A DNA stretch of 64,000 nt from NCBI GenBank assembly GCA_037043015.1, contig CM073321.1:6034001-6098000 (forward strand), written 5' to 3'. Made by a program: the position numbers and the translations under genes. Each line of letters starts with the position of its first letter. The stretch's first letter is position 1. The notes under the pieces are model-generated. The model made no database searches. It was not told the DNA's origin and was given only the letters and a program-made list of their open reading frames with translations. This stretch comes from Bryum argenteum. Its lineage: Eukaryota; Streptophyta; Bryopsida; Bryales; Bryaceae. Below, piece after piece: positions 46,448 to 57,346 of this stretch.

Positions 46448-48064
46448 TTACTCTAATCTTCTTCCATTGTACTTCCATTTTTTTTCTGAATGGTACCATC
46501 TCCGGCATTTCTCCTTTTTCTTATTTGCAATACATAGATCTTTCATCCTTGCTTTTAAGAACCTCTCCTCTTCTGCAGACACAAGTACCTTCTTGACCAA
46601 CTCCTCAGTTGTTTCATTGCGCTGTGAACTTTGACCCTCTTCTGCAATTTCCACGGAATCCATTGTATTGGGTACTAGCTTTTCATTGTTCTCCTTCAAT
46701 CTTCTTGATGCTAGGTTCACCCTTTCAATCTCAGCTCTCAAGGCATCGCATGTCGAAATGAATTCTTTTAGCTTCTTTTCACAATGACCTTGGTTCTTGG
46801 CTCCTTCAACCATAATATCCTTCTCGCGAACCCAATCATTGACCACAAACCATTAGTCGACGTGATTATATCTCCTTCGCACATCTTCGAAATATTTTTC
46901 CTGCTTTATGAGCTCTTTCTCATAATCGACCTGATCCGATGCATCCAGAGCTGGAAAAACATTCGTCGGCACCTCTTGGATCTTACATTTTGCATCCTTG
47001 ATTTCCTAAATGTCATGTTAGAGTTCAACACACTTTGTCCATTCGTATGACAAAGCATGAAACAAATAGTCATAACCCTCATAAGCCCTCTTCATCTCCT
47101 TTATCCACGAATCTTCGACTTCCTATGGGCGTTTCTTTTTGAAGACTACTTGAACTTCCTTCTCCAGCTCTACGTCTTGATTTTCCTTCTCTTTGTGGCC
47201 GTTCAATCGTTTCCATTGAATATTCTTGAGTCCCCTCCTCTACGCTAACATTTGTTTGAGGAGGGGCGCTCATAGTGGGCCCAACTATAACTCCGGGTGG
47301 ATCCAAAGTACAAGGACCAAACATTCCTTCAACCTCCATGTGTTCAATGACATCGGCTTCTCCTTTTGTTTGTAGGTCCTCGACGTCCTTCACAAGTGCA
47401 TTAATCACATCCGAATCCCGCACGCTTGTTTCACCCACATGAAAGTGTTCAACGCCACCAATAGAACCTTCTACAAGAGGAGTATGATGCTCCCTCTCGT
47501 TAACCTCTTCTTAATCAGAATTAGGATTTTCCCAAACATACACATCATCAGCATCCCCATCTTTCCGATGCCTTGCTGCCGTAAGTCCTTCTCGTGAGTA
47601 TTCTGTCAATGGGGCTCTTGGAATGTCTTGCTTGGTTGGAAGGAAGAATTGAGGCGATTTTTCATTGAGCTCCAATCCACCACTTTCTCCAATATTACCT
47701 CTGCATACACCATTTGAGCAATATGATACGAAACCTCGTTCTTGGTGACATTCTTGCCTTTATAAAGGAACCTCCACACTTCAATACATCGTTGTACAAA
47801 TTTGTCATGCTTACAATAGTGCAGATTTGCAGCATTTAATTTCAAGTGCGTCTCATGTCGAAAGTGTGGAAACAACTTGCTGATGTGGCACCAGGCGATG
47901 TAATTCTTCACTGTTGTCTGACTCCACACACCCTCTTCGGTCTCCCACCCCGGAAAAGCGCGTTGAGTGGCATCTTGGAGAATACGTTGATTCCTCTTCT
48001 GTGTTTTTCCTCTCTTCTTGCGTCGTTCACCGAGTACTATTTTACGTTCCGCAATTGCAGTCAT
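46448..48064 (-). pseudogene. WCHI family member 3
   Basis: ATG 48064 (MTAIAERKIVLGERRKKRGK). The basic start is followed by AFPGWETEEGVW, NYIAWCHISKLFPHFRHETH, LHYCKHDKFVQRCIEVWRFLYKG and HIAQMVYAEVILEKVVDW, the best example of the family core. After about 47600 come an acidic stretch (DDVYVWENPNSD, then TAA near 47514), a mixed-charge region (47438-47079) and a C-terminal coiled coil (46846-46448; KKLKEFISTCDALRAEIERV). The frame changes once and returns, so there are two shifts or an intron pair. It lies between arrays at 45912 and 48262. The conserved Cys and His residues could bind metal, but no known finger fits. Function unknown. Confidence 0.65.
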
Positions 48065-48244
48065 TGTTACCTCCGATCACGGAAATGCGGCTATGATGTA
48101 ATGTTAGATACAAAACACCAAAAATAGTGCAGTCCACGTTGGCCGACCAATCGAGCAAGCAAGTGGCAACTTTGAGTCGACACCAGACTATGCGCAACAC
48201 CACGACACGTGAACTGAAAAGTGACGACTACGGCCAATAACGAT

Positions 48245-48253
48245 TGTATTTAA
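48245..48253 (-). promoter_or_regulatory. TATA-like box of WCHI-3
   Basis: Minus-strand GTTAAATAC lies at the edge of the array, about 180 bp before ATG 48064. Confidence 0.4.
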
Positions 48254-48261
48254 CCTCCTGT

Positions 48262-48470
48262 GGCAGGGCGATCGGCGGTGTCAGGGCGACATCCTTAGAG
48301 CGACCGCCGGTCGAGTGTTTCTTGCAAGACTCGCTCCAGGGCGACCACCGGTCCAGTTGGAGCAGACCTCCGGAGCGACCAGCGGTGCAGCTTCAGAAGA
48401 GTTTCGCTCCAGCCTCAGCGAAGCGGTTCGGGGCAACCGACACTGTGCAGGGGCGACATCGCGAGAGCTC
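48262..48470. repeat. class I palindromic array upstream of WCHI-3
   Basis: Units GGGCGATCGGCGGTGTC, AGCGACCGCCGGTCGAG and GGGCGACCACCGGTCCAG. It follows the minus-strand WCHI-3 promoter. Confidence 0.75.
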
Positions 48471-49683
48471 CCGCTCTTGTTCATGGATCCTCTTTATGCA
48501 ATATTCAAATTTTGAATTAACCGCTTCAAGCATCTCCCCCATTCCCCCTTCAATCCCCCTCATCCCCCCTCATTCCCTCTCATTCCTACTCGGTTCTTCC
48601 TATTTCTCATTCCCAAATGAAAAATGTAATTTTAAGCTCATTGGATACTCTTGTGGTGTAATATAATTTTCAACATTCTCAAATTTCTCAACATAAAATT
48701 CTCATCAAATATTGGTTTCAAAAGTACCCTCAGTAATGGGTTGATTAGAATGTCCGCAAATGACTAGTCTTCTTGACTTCAAATATTTACCTTCATATGG
48801 TGGTCACTCATTTTTTCTTCAAACATATAATATGTCATGATATATCACCTTTTAATTTGGTAATCAACTATTTCTCTCAGTGCTTACTAGGCTATATGCA
48901 CTAATCCCTTACACTTAACTGTATTTAAAGGCGTTATTATTTGACTTGCCAAAATTTTCAAAATCCTTCCCCCTCTCAATTTAACCAATTTTATAATGTT
49001 ATGAGGCAATAAACTCATTGCAAGGATAATCTATTAGCATACATGTACTCGTATATTGTATATGGAGATCTTATAATTTATTAAAGGCTCCACTGATATA
49101 AAAAGAAACTAGAAATTGTTCTTGTATATGATGTTAGAATATGAGGTGCAGTTTTGGTGCAAAAATGGTATCTTATCTAGATGCTAGAAATTGACTACCT
49201 TGGATTACATTCTAAGATTGTAGCTATGAAATCGTTAGATGCATTAAAGTGTTTCATGCATTGAAGAGGCTGATGCTCTATAAATGAATTCACATTTTAT
49301 CGCTTATTATAAATGGTTAGGCACAATATGAATTGTTAAAATATACATCATACAAAATAATATATACCATTCATGCCTACAAAGAGGACGAGGAACTCTC
49401 ACCCCATCCTTCCTCCCATTCATTATTATCCGTTTAGACCTCTCTTGTCCATTTCTTATGAATTGAATGATCATAAAATGGGAATTAAGGGACCCACGAT
49501 CCGAAATTCCTACCCTATGCGTACCTTCTTAATTTTTAAACTAATACATTATAAACTATAGGGCTCTTTTACACCTCCCCCCTCCCCCATCCAATATTCA
49601 TCCTCATCCCATCCCCGTAGGAGCTGCTACAAAACCTCATGCCCTCGCATTCAACATAAACAGAGGGAATTTATGATTGTAAA
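48471..49683. other. AT-rich intergenic DNA
   Basis: No gene or clear repeat. CCCCTCATTCC-type pyrimidine-rich pieces lie at 48535-48590. Confidence 0.4.
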
Positions 49684-49985
49684 TAGGGCGACCGCCGATA
49701 CAGTCGATGGGCAAACGTCGGTCAGAGGGCGACCGGCGGTCCAACTCATGGGCGAACATGGCTGAGAGAGGCGATTGGCAGTCCAGCCGATGAGCACACA
49801 TCGGTCACTGTGCGACCGTTGGTCCAGCTGATGGGCGAACGTTGCTGAGAGGGGCGACCGACCGGGAAGATTAGGCGATCGGCAGTACACATAGGGCGAT
49901 AGCTGGACCGGCGGGCGACCGGCGGTGCAGATTCTGTAGACCGCCGGTCGCCTTATTACTGTGCTTAAGAACGCGACCAACAGTC
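49684..49985. repeat. class I palindromic array upstream of WCHI-4
   Basis: Alternating GGGCGACCGCCGATACAGTC, GATGGGCAAACGTCGGTCAG and GGGCGACCGGCGGTCCAAC. It ends about 110 bp before the WCHI-4 start. Confidence 0.8.
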
Positions 49986-50094
49986 CATTTTCACACTTTG
50001 CGAGACCCTCTTTTTCGCGCATTGACTAGTATCGACTTCATTGTTGCTGCTTGCTTGCTCGTAGAAGGACTTTGCCTTTCTACGGAATTTTTTG

Positions 50095-51435
50095 ATGGAG
50101 GCACTACCCGTTGTAGCAGGTACATCCATGGTGCTACATGACCGAGGTCGGATTGAGAAGAAGCGCATAGACATCTTGAAGAATCCAAAGATATTAGCGT
50201 TTAAAGGATGGGAGGAAGAGACGGAGCCATGGTCTTTTGCCATATGTGTGAGATATGTGGAGTGGTGCCACATCAACAAGCTCTTTCTTCTACATCGGAA
50301 CAATATTCATCGGCACAAGAATGAAGTAAACCTCCGAGAGTGCCATAATGACCTATTTAAAGAAAGATGCAAATATGCTTGGCATTTGATATACGGTAAC
50401 AACCATACTTTCAAATATGAGGTTCTCTACTTTTTGGCAAGAATGGCATATGCGGAAATGATTCGTAGGAAGCAGGTGGATTGGTCGACGCGTTCACGTT
50501 TGCCTATACAAGAGAAGACTGAACCAACATAGGTTGAAGAGACATCAAAGACAATTGAAGGAGATGGAATTGGAGCTATACCTATGAGTTTTAAGGCCAA
50601 CGCGGAATATTACACAGCAGGGTCTTCTTCCAAATCCTCGGAGGATGAACACGCACACGAGTACGAGCACAGTGAACTAATTGAACCAACTGGTCCCCCA
50701 ATAAATTGGAGGATGGGGATTCGTTATGAGGCAAATCCATTGCGAACAGTGGGTGGAAGATTATCCAGATTCATGGATGATTTTATCATGCAGCACAATT
50801 TCAGTGTAATGAAATGCTTGCAATTGGAGGAAGTAATGCAGAATAGAAAGGAATTGGAAGCCCTCAAAGAAAGAGCCCTTTCTGCCACTGAACCATACGA
50901 TTTACAAGAAGATTGTCGGGAGACTTTGGAAAAAGTTCTAGACTGCATAGCTTATATGGAGACCATACTTGTGCTACGAAAAGAGGCTCGTGAGAAGTTT
51001 TTTGAGAAGAAACAATCAAACAACCTTTCCATAGAAGACTACGTAGAGTTGTCGACAGCGAAACATACTTACTTGGAAGGGGTCCTAGCTGAGGAGAGGG
51101 ATCGGTTGACGGATATTGAAGAATTTATTGCTCTAGAGGTAGATAAAGAGATGCTACGCATTCGTGATTTGGCATTTGCGGGTAAGTATGGCAAGACTCC
51201 AGAGGAAGTTGATAAATTAAAGAGGCTAGTGAAATGGATTGAAGACCAGAATGTAAAACTTGCGAAGCAACTATGTGTAGCTTAGGAGGATGCTTGATTT
51301 GAGGACGCATGGGCAGAGTGGGCTCATCGTAAAAATAACGCAAAAGTTGACATCAACATAAACGCAATCGACGTTGATTTGGAACCGCAACGATCACATT
51401 TTTCAAAGGGCAAGGACAAAGTTGAAGATTCTTAA
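50095..51435 (+). pseudogene. WCHI family member 4, nearly intact
   Basis: ATG 50095 (MEALPVVAGTSMVLHDRG); the preceding in-frame codon is only TTG. Core: KILAFKGWEEETEPW, CVRYVEWCHINKLFLLHR, RECHNDLFKERCKYAWHLIYG, and FLARMAYAEMIRRKQVDW. A TAG at 50530-50532 breaks an otherwise open frame. Beyond it come an acidic linker (SEDEHAHEYEHSELIEP) and long helical, coiled-coil segments (LQLEEVMQNRKELEALKERA and later) to TAG 51283-51285. The same frame continues past that stop and a TGA at 51295-51297 to 51435. All three stops are one transition from Gln, Arg or Trp codons. No RING end is present, unlike WCHI-1. Convergent with WCHI-5. Function unknown. Confidence 0.65.
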
Positions 51436-52535
51436 CGTAAAGACGATGGACTTACACCCCCAACATTCACCAAACGATATTTGATTGACGTTAATTAGGT
51501 GTCGGGAAAGTGTACGTAATTTCTTCTATGTACTTTTTCGCATACACTTTATATATGGAAGTTTGTTTTTACCTTTCATCATGCATAAGTACGTGTCTGT
51601 GTATTGGTACAAGGGGTTGGGCGGGTTACATAGACTATGAAGATGAAGGATACAATAAAAGCTGACAAAGTACAATCGATAGACCACAAGCAAAGGAGTC
51701 AACCAAATCTATACCATTGATTTAATCGGTGCAAAAAGTAGTACAATAGGAAATGTGATACATTGTTGCAAAAAGCTACCATTCGATAATCCTATAATCA
51801 AATATAGTCCTATATAGCTAAAACCATACGCTATGCAAGAGTGTATGGATTGAGATTATCGTAATTATCATTCACTAGACTAAGGGTTGGAGCATTCTCC
51901 AACAAGAAGTTTACGCTTTGCACAAGTTCGATTGAATGGACCATCTGCGTATAAGATCAGATCTAAGACTCTAGAGTCTTTCAAGTCCTGCAAAGTCTTT
52001 CTTGTGAGGGGACTATGTACATCCAGTAAATAGTCTAGAGCTTGAGACTGGTATCGTGGCCCCCAAGTAGATTCCATCAAGTAGATTCAGCATATTGATA
52101 CTCTTCCAAATCTTCCATGGAGGCATGACCTTCACCATTGGTTACTCTCTTCCCATATTGATTCCATCAATGTCCCCTGGGGAGGGGCCCCCACTTGCAT
52201 GTATTAGAGCTCACATCAAAATAGCCCCCAACGCATTGGAAGAAGAACATCCGATTACCCTCATGCTCTGGACCTTGTCCGGCAAGTATTAGTGCAACTC
52301 TTAGAATCTCTCTGGATCAGTCTCCCAATTCAATTGGGAGCTAGGAGTACTCTTCTCGAGATCATGTCCTCAATGCTACATCAACATGTGCCGACATGTG
52401 GTGTTTGAAATTCCACCCGGCCTTGCTTCAATCTACAACCTCTGTAGAAGTGTCATCTTGCATCTTGATGTCCGTCATAGGAAGATTATCAAACAATGTA
52501 TCCACACTCGGCCACGAGGTCATATCAAACCTTCG
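51436..52535. other. spacer between convergent genes
   Basis: No coding signal recognised. AAGTAGATTC is repeated at 52059 and 52080. Confidence 0.4.
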
Positions 52536-53907
52536 TTAACCAGCTCTACTAGTAAAATTCTTATCGATCTTCTCCAGCTCCACTGCAACTTGTCTGCCTC
52601 TGTCCACCGAAAGTATACATGCCACCTTCCAATGGTAGTAAGTGGCTGACAACTGCTCCAAACGAGCTTGCAGTTGTTGCTTTTTCTTTAGTAAGGAGTT
52701 GTATCCCTCAGAGGACATGAAAGGGGGATTACGAATAGGGGGGAATAAAGGTAAAGATAAGGAATCTTGGGTATCACTTCGTACATCTTCTTCTGGTTCC
52801 AAGCCACACATGTTAACAACACATGGCTGAGCTTTCACAGGACGGCACAATTGAGGGCGTTGCGGTGACATTTCTCCAAAAGCCAAGTCTTCCGTAAGGT
52901 TGAAGACAACTCTATCAACATCCGCCATGTCCGATTTCTCTGTATTTCTAGGAATGTTACGTGGGTGAGATAGTTCTTGCATCTTCTCGCGCATGCGTGC
53001 ATATTCCACGGAAAGCTGGTCCCCTTCTTTCACCTTCTCCTCATACATTGCTTGTGTTTTTTCGAGATCTGCTTGCAATCTTGCTATGACATCGTCTTTG
53101 CTCTTCAGAAGAGCTTTGAGATCAGAAGATGTGTCAAGTTCTTCCAATGGTAAGATGCTAGTACCATGGGGCTCTACTACGGGTAAATAATTACTTGCTA
53201 TTGGAGGGCGAGAGCCACCTATTTGAGGAACGCAACCAGATAAATTACGACGATGATCCGCATCAATCACAACGCTCGAGGGAGGAAGAGGTTGTTGTAC
53301 TTGACGCACCGCCTTACGAGGCCGCAAACCATCTGAGTCATCGTCCTCTTCCGATGTAGCACTATGATAAGAAGCCTCTTCCATAGACTTGGTAATAGAC
53401 TCCGTCACTCCCATGCCACCATTAGGAGCGTCAGGGAATCTTAGAATGCCTGTCGGAATGTCACTCGTTGAAGGTCGTGTTAAATGCTTCTCCTCTTTGA
53501 CAGTTGTCCAATCCACTCGTTTACCAAGAGCAACCTCAGCGTATACTCGACGAGCAAGAAACAAGGGAACCTCGTTGTGCTCTACACATGGTGTGCCATA
53601 CAAGACTTGGTAAACCTCAATGCATCGTTGTTTGAAGTTTGTGCAATCGCAAAACTTAGGATTTGCCTTGTTGGTGCGCCGATGAAAATGGTGACGTGAC
53701 AGAGGGAATTTCTTGTCAATGTGACACCATTCAATGAACGATTCGCAAGTGGCCATCGTCCACATATCTGGTTCATCTTCCCAACCCATTAAGGCAAGCT
53801 TATTCGGATTTTGAAGCACATGTAATAAATCTTTTCCGTTGTGGGTTGCCCCTCTTCTTTCTCTTCTTGTCGTTCTCTGCCTTCCTAAGTTGCCCGGCAG
53901 TAGCCAT
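52536..53907 (-). pseudogene. WCHI family member 5
   Basis: The long open frame actually extends to 54461, through the array. The likely start is ATG 53907 (MATAGQLRKAENDKKRKKRG), which resembles the WCHI-3 start but is one frame off, implying a small indel near 53850. After it: KLALMGWEDEPDMW, CESFIEWCHIDKKFPLSRHH, CDCTNFKQRCIEVYQVLYG, and FLARRVYAEVALGKRVDW. Then an acidic Ser-rich region (SATSEEDDDSDG) and two coiled coils (LKSKDDVIARLQADLEKTQA; YNSLLKKKQQLQARLEQLS) to the stop at 52536. Apart from the start, no stop interrupts the gene. It shares the array at 54055 with the kinase-like gene at 54448, transcribed in the opposite direction. Function unknown. Confidence 0.65.
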
Positions 53908-54038
53908 GGATAAAATAGCCAAAATGGCGAATAGTTATTACTTACCCGGAACGAGCATGCAGCCAATTTAATGGATGTAAGAGAACGCGCCAGTCCAGTT
54001 AACCCAAATAAGAAGTTTTGAGGGAATACGATGAGGGA

Positions 54039-54047
54039 ATATATAGG
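54039..54047 (-). promoter_or_regulatory. TATA box of WCHI-5
   Basis: Minus-strand CTATATATT at the left edge of the array, 132 bp before ATG 53907. Confidence 0.5.
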
Positions 54048-54054
54048 GCAACCT

Positions 54055-54258
54055 CGCGTCGGGGCGACCACAGGATTAAGGCAACCGGCGGTCCAAATAG
54101 TGCTACGACGTTGCGTGGGCAACCGGCAGTTTAGTAAGGGCGCAACCGCGTCTACACCTGTTGCGACAGCAGGATGTGGGGCGACCGCCGGTGCAGCTGT
54201 CGGGACAGCGGGACGTGGGGCGACCGCCGGTGGGCGTCTATGGGGCGACCGTCGGTCT
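54055..54258. repeat. class I palindromic array between two divergent genes
   Basis: Units GGGGCGACCGCCGGTGCAGC, GGCAACCGGCGGTCC and GGGGCGACCGTCGGTC. A TATA box faces outward on each side (54039-54047 minus, 54266-54273 plus), so the array lies at a bidirectional promoter. Confidence 0.8.
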
Positions 54259-54265
54259 TCAGGGA

Positions 54266-54273
54266 TATATAAA
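54266..54273 (+). promoter_or_regulatory. TATA box of kinase B
   Basis: TATATAAA directly after the array, about 180 bp before ATG 54448. Confidence 0.55.
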
Positions 54274-54447
54274 CCCGAACGCGAGGGTTTCATATTACTA
54301 TTCCCCAAACTGCGACCGAACTCTCCTCCGCCCTGTGTCCTTGCTCGTGTAAATGCGCACTGCCGGGTCGTCAGAGGGGTTTTTGAGGTTTGGTGCACAT
54401 TGATAGCAAGGAGAGATTTTTTGCCGGTGTCCACAACAAGTTCAACG

Positions 54448-55994
54448 ATGAGTAAATCCAAAAAGCACCAGGAGGGAGAGCGAACATGGGATCTTGATGC
54501 CCCCGAAGCATTTGCACGAGACCTTGCTATGCAACAACCTAATGGAAGCGGAGGCCATAGGAGGAAGAGGAGACACCAAAGAGAAGTAGCTCCCGGATTC
54601 CCAACATCAGATTATACTAGGTTTGCGGAAAAAACATGTTTGGATTGGTATAAGGAAACGGAGGCTCAATCCTAGAGCACAACTACTTGAAGAATGTTAG
54701 CAGGGGTAAAGAGAGACTGAAGGAAAAATTGGAGGCGGTAATTATGAAGGCCATGGCGGAATCGGAAGAATTCCAAGATGTGGATTATCATTCGCAGTAC
54801 CATTTGTGGATGGAGAATATAATTGAACAATGCATCTTCAATGTGAAAGAGTTGTGGAAGAAGAGATTTGGACAGAGGTGTCTAACACAAGAGGAGGACC
54901 AATTTAAACGCAAGATGGATCGGTGGCAACACTCAATCCAAAAGCTTGGCAAAAATAAAAGCTGAGGGTTGGCATGGGAAAAACCGCTTTGCTAGCCACA
55001 TTTGAACGAGACACAAGGTTGCGAGTGGTGTGGATTCCTCAAGACGCTAGGATAGAAGCTCTATTAGCCCGCGACATGGAGGGAGGCCATGGACTGGTGC
55101 GGAAGGTACGGATTGTTGGAGTAGACCACGTTCTAGGTCATATCGTTTTAGCACCAAAGCTTTCTAAGAATATGAATATTCAGAAGAGGAGGATAGAGAC
55201 TGCAGCAGAAGCTCTTATATGTCCTTTGAATCATCCAGGTATTATCAACTTTGGGCGTTGCATACAAGAACATTCGAGGCTTATACATATTGGTGGAATG
55301 GAGGATCACTACACAAAATGCTGAAGTTAGATGAGAAGGTCGGCGACAAACATCTTCATTGGTCGAAAGTAAAGGACGTTCCGAGTCTCTCTACACAAGA
55401 GGCTGTCAGAATTAGCCTTTTCCGTCGTCATAGGATGAAGTTAGCTTGGAGTTTAGTGTACATCATGAATCTGGTGCATAATACAGGAGTACTTCACAAC
55501 AACCTATCCCCTCAAGCATACTATTGCATTTCCCAAGTGTTGGAGAAGACAAGATTTGTATTGGAGTGTGTGATTGGGGGATGGCATCTCGTATAGGAGA
55601 ACAACAGCCTTCACGTTATGGATACCAGTCGGAGAAGAAAAACGATGACGATATGGCACTTCGATGGTGGGTGGCGCCCGAGATGTTCTATACTTATGGA
55701 CCAGAAAGTTCTAATACAAATTTGCACGTCCAGGAACTCCGACATCGAACCACAGTAGCATCAGATTTGTATGCGGTTGGCAAGCTCATCCAGTTGATTA
55801 ATGTGCAAAACGAATTCAACAAAGAATTATTCCCAAACTCGACGGTGCGAGATTCATTCCTATCGAAAGTGTTATCACTGACCAGGCATGAATCGGAGAA
55901 GAGAATGACCTGTGGGAAGGTGGTGAACCGCTTGATGGCAAAACCATATCATATGCTTCTACCAGAGTCTGTATTTAGAGAGGACAGTAATTAG
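54448..55994 (+). pseudogene. atypical protein-kinase family gene B
   Basis: ATG 54448 (MSKSKKHQEGERTW). The N-terminal part crosses a stop at 54673-54675 and a frame change into 54687-54965 (LKEKLEAVIMKAMAESEE), which resembles copy A. A frame from 54974 gives EGGHGLVRKVRIVG (glycine loop) and IVLAPKLSKN (ATP-lysine region). A shift near 55270 leads to AYTYWWNGGSLHKML (hinge) and LVHNTGVLHNNLSPQ. Another shift near 55530 gives IGVCDWGMASRIGE, RWWVAPEMFYTYGP, SDLYAVGKLIQL and VVNRLMAKPYHML to 55994. HRD is HNN and DFG is DWG; the catalytic Asp is absent, while the APE motif is kept. It is either a pseudokinase or a diverged active kinase; at present it is frame-broken. Divergent from WCHI-5. 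Confidence 0.7.
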
Positions 55995-56399
55995 TTTATA
56001 ATATCAATATTTCTTCTTGCAAATCATAGGCTCCTAGGGATGAGCATCTCACGTTATTGAGTGTTCATTTAGCCATGTAATTCACAAATTATACTTGCAA
56101 TATATAAAATCTACTTTTTGACATATTGTTCCAATTTTAATAGATTTTTGCAACTCTTATAATTATGGTCGTTTTTTACACTAGTCACATATGTATGTCA
56201 CCACATTTTTTGTTACATGAGTTTCAAACCTCATGGTTGACGTTAGCCTTTTCTTCAGGGGTTCGTGGATTGTTGTAATTTGTTTCTTTTTAAATTCTTA
56301 ATGCTTCATCTACGTTTGGATAATGTGAACGGAAGAATTTTGGGTAATGTTGGATAGCAAAATGACTTGTTCTACTCGGGGGAAGCCTCCAATGTAAGG
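55995..56399. other. AT-rich spacer
   Basis: 3' region of kinase B; nothing else recognised. Confidence 0.4.
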
Positions 56400-56605
56400 C
56401 GACCCTAGGCGACCACCGGTCCAGGGGCAAAAATAGGCGACCGCCGGTCGAGCGAGACCGCCGGTCGCCCAGGGGCGAACGTCGGTAGCACAGGAGCGAA
56501 CGTCGGTAGCTCAGGGGCGATCGGCGTCCGCCTCGACTCGCGGTTGACAAGGCGACCGCCGGTCCAGACAAGGCGACCGCCGGTCCAGTCGTACGCGGCG
56601 CAGTC
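56400..56605. repeat. class I palindromic array downstream of kinase B
   Basis: Units AGGCGACCGCCGGTCGAG, AGCGAGACCGCCGGTCGCC, AGGCGACCGCCGGTCCAG and GGGGCGAACGTCGGTAGC. A TATA-like CTATAAAAAAAG follows at 56690, but no clear gene start. Confidence 0.8.
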
Positions 56606-57345
56606 GCGCATCGTATTGCTGAGTTGCACAGGCCACGTGGCAGCCACGTAGGATTCAACGTGGACAGGGTAAATCAAGGGTAACTTTTCTATAAAAAAAG
56701 ATTCTGTAGAGTCTATTAGGCATTTTGAGGCTCAATGTCTGTCTAACATGTCGTGTCTGTCTGACGTTCGACAGTGTCTCATAAGACAACCTTGCTTCAG
56801 CAGTCCAGGGGAACTCAACAGAGAGTTCTCTTGAGAGTCGGTTGAGCGTCAGAAAGCCCTTCTTGGTCGCTGTGATCCATGGCGCTGAAAGGACATGCCG
56901 GACTTTTCTCTCAGTGCGAGGTGCCATTCACCGGCCGCACACCTCCCCTATCGGCTTCTGTGCCTTCCTTTCTCCTCTCCGTTCAACAGACGGAACCGCT
57001 CTCTCTTGCTCGGACAGCAAGGGCCCTCTAGACTCCGCAAAAACCCCGACTTGGTATGCAAGAGAGGAAATAAGGAAGCTTACAAAACAAGAGAAGAGGG
57101 GGAAAAGAGGCGTACTTGCGGCTCAAGTAGGGTATTTGTGAAAGCACACAAAAAACCCCGAGGGAGTCCTCTTCCCTCGGCTAAGTAGAGGATCCTCCCT
57201 GGGCATTCCCAGAAGAGGACAAAGCTCCGCGCTCAAGAATCTTCCTAAATCTAACCCTGACAGTAGTGCGCCGCTATTCTCTTACCCTCATATAATACTA
57301 CTTATGCTACCTAGTAAGTCTGACTAGCCTCGGTCAGAGGTATCT
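56606..57345. other. unassigned region
   Basis: Plus-strand ORFs across 56842-57188 show no family features. No repeat was recognised. Confidence 0.3.
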
Positions 57346-57346
57346 G

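Noticed and set aside
52536-54461. A single 641-residue protein starting at 54461.
   Set aside because: The upstream 185 residues translate the palindromic array and promoter; the family-type start is at 53907 in a neighbouring frame.
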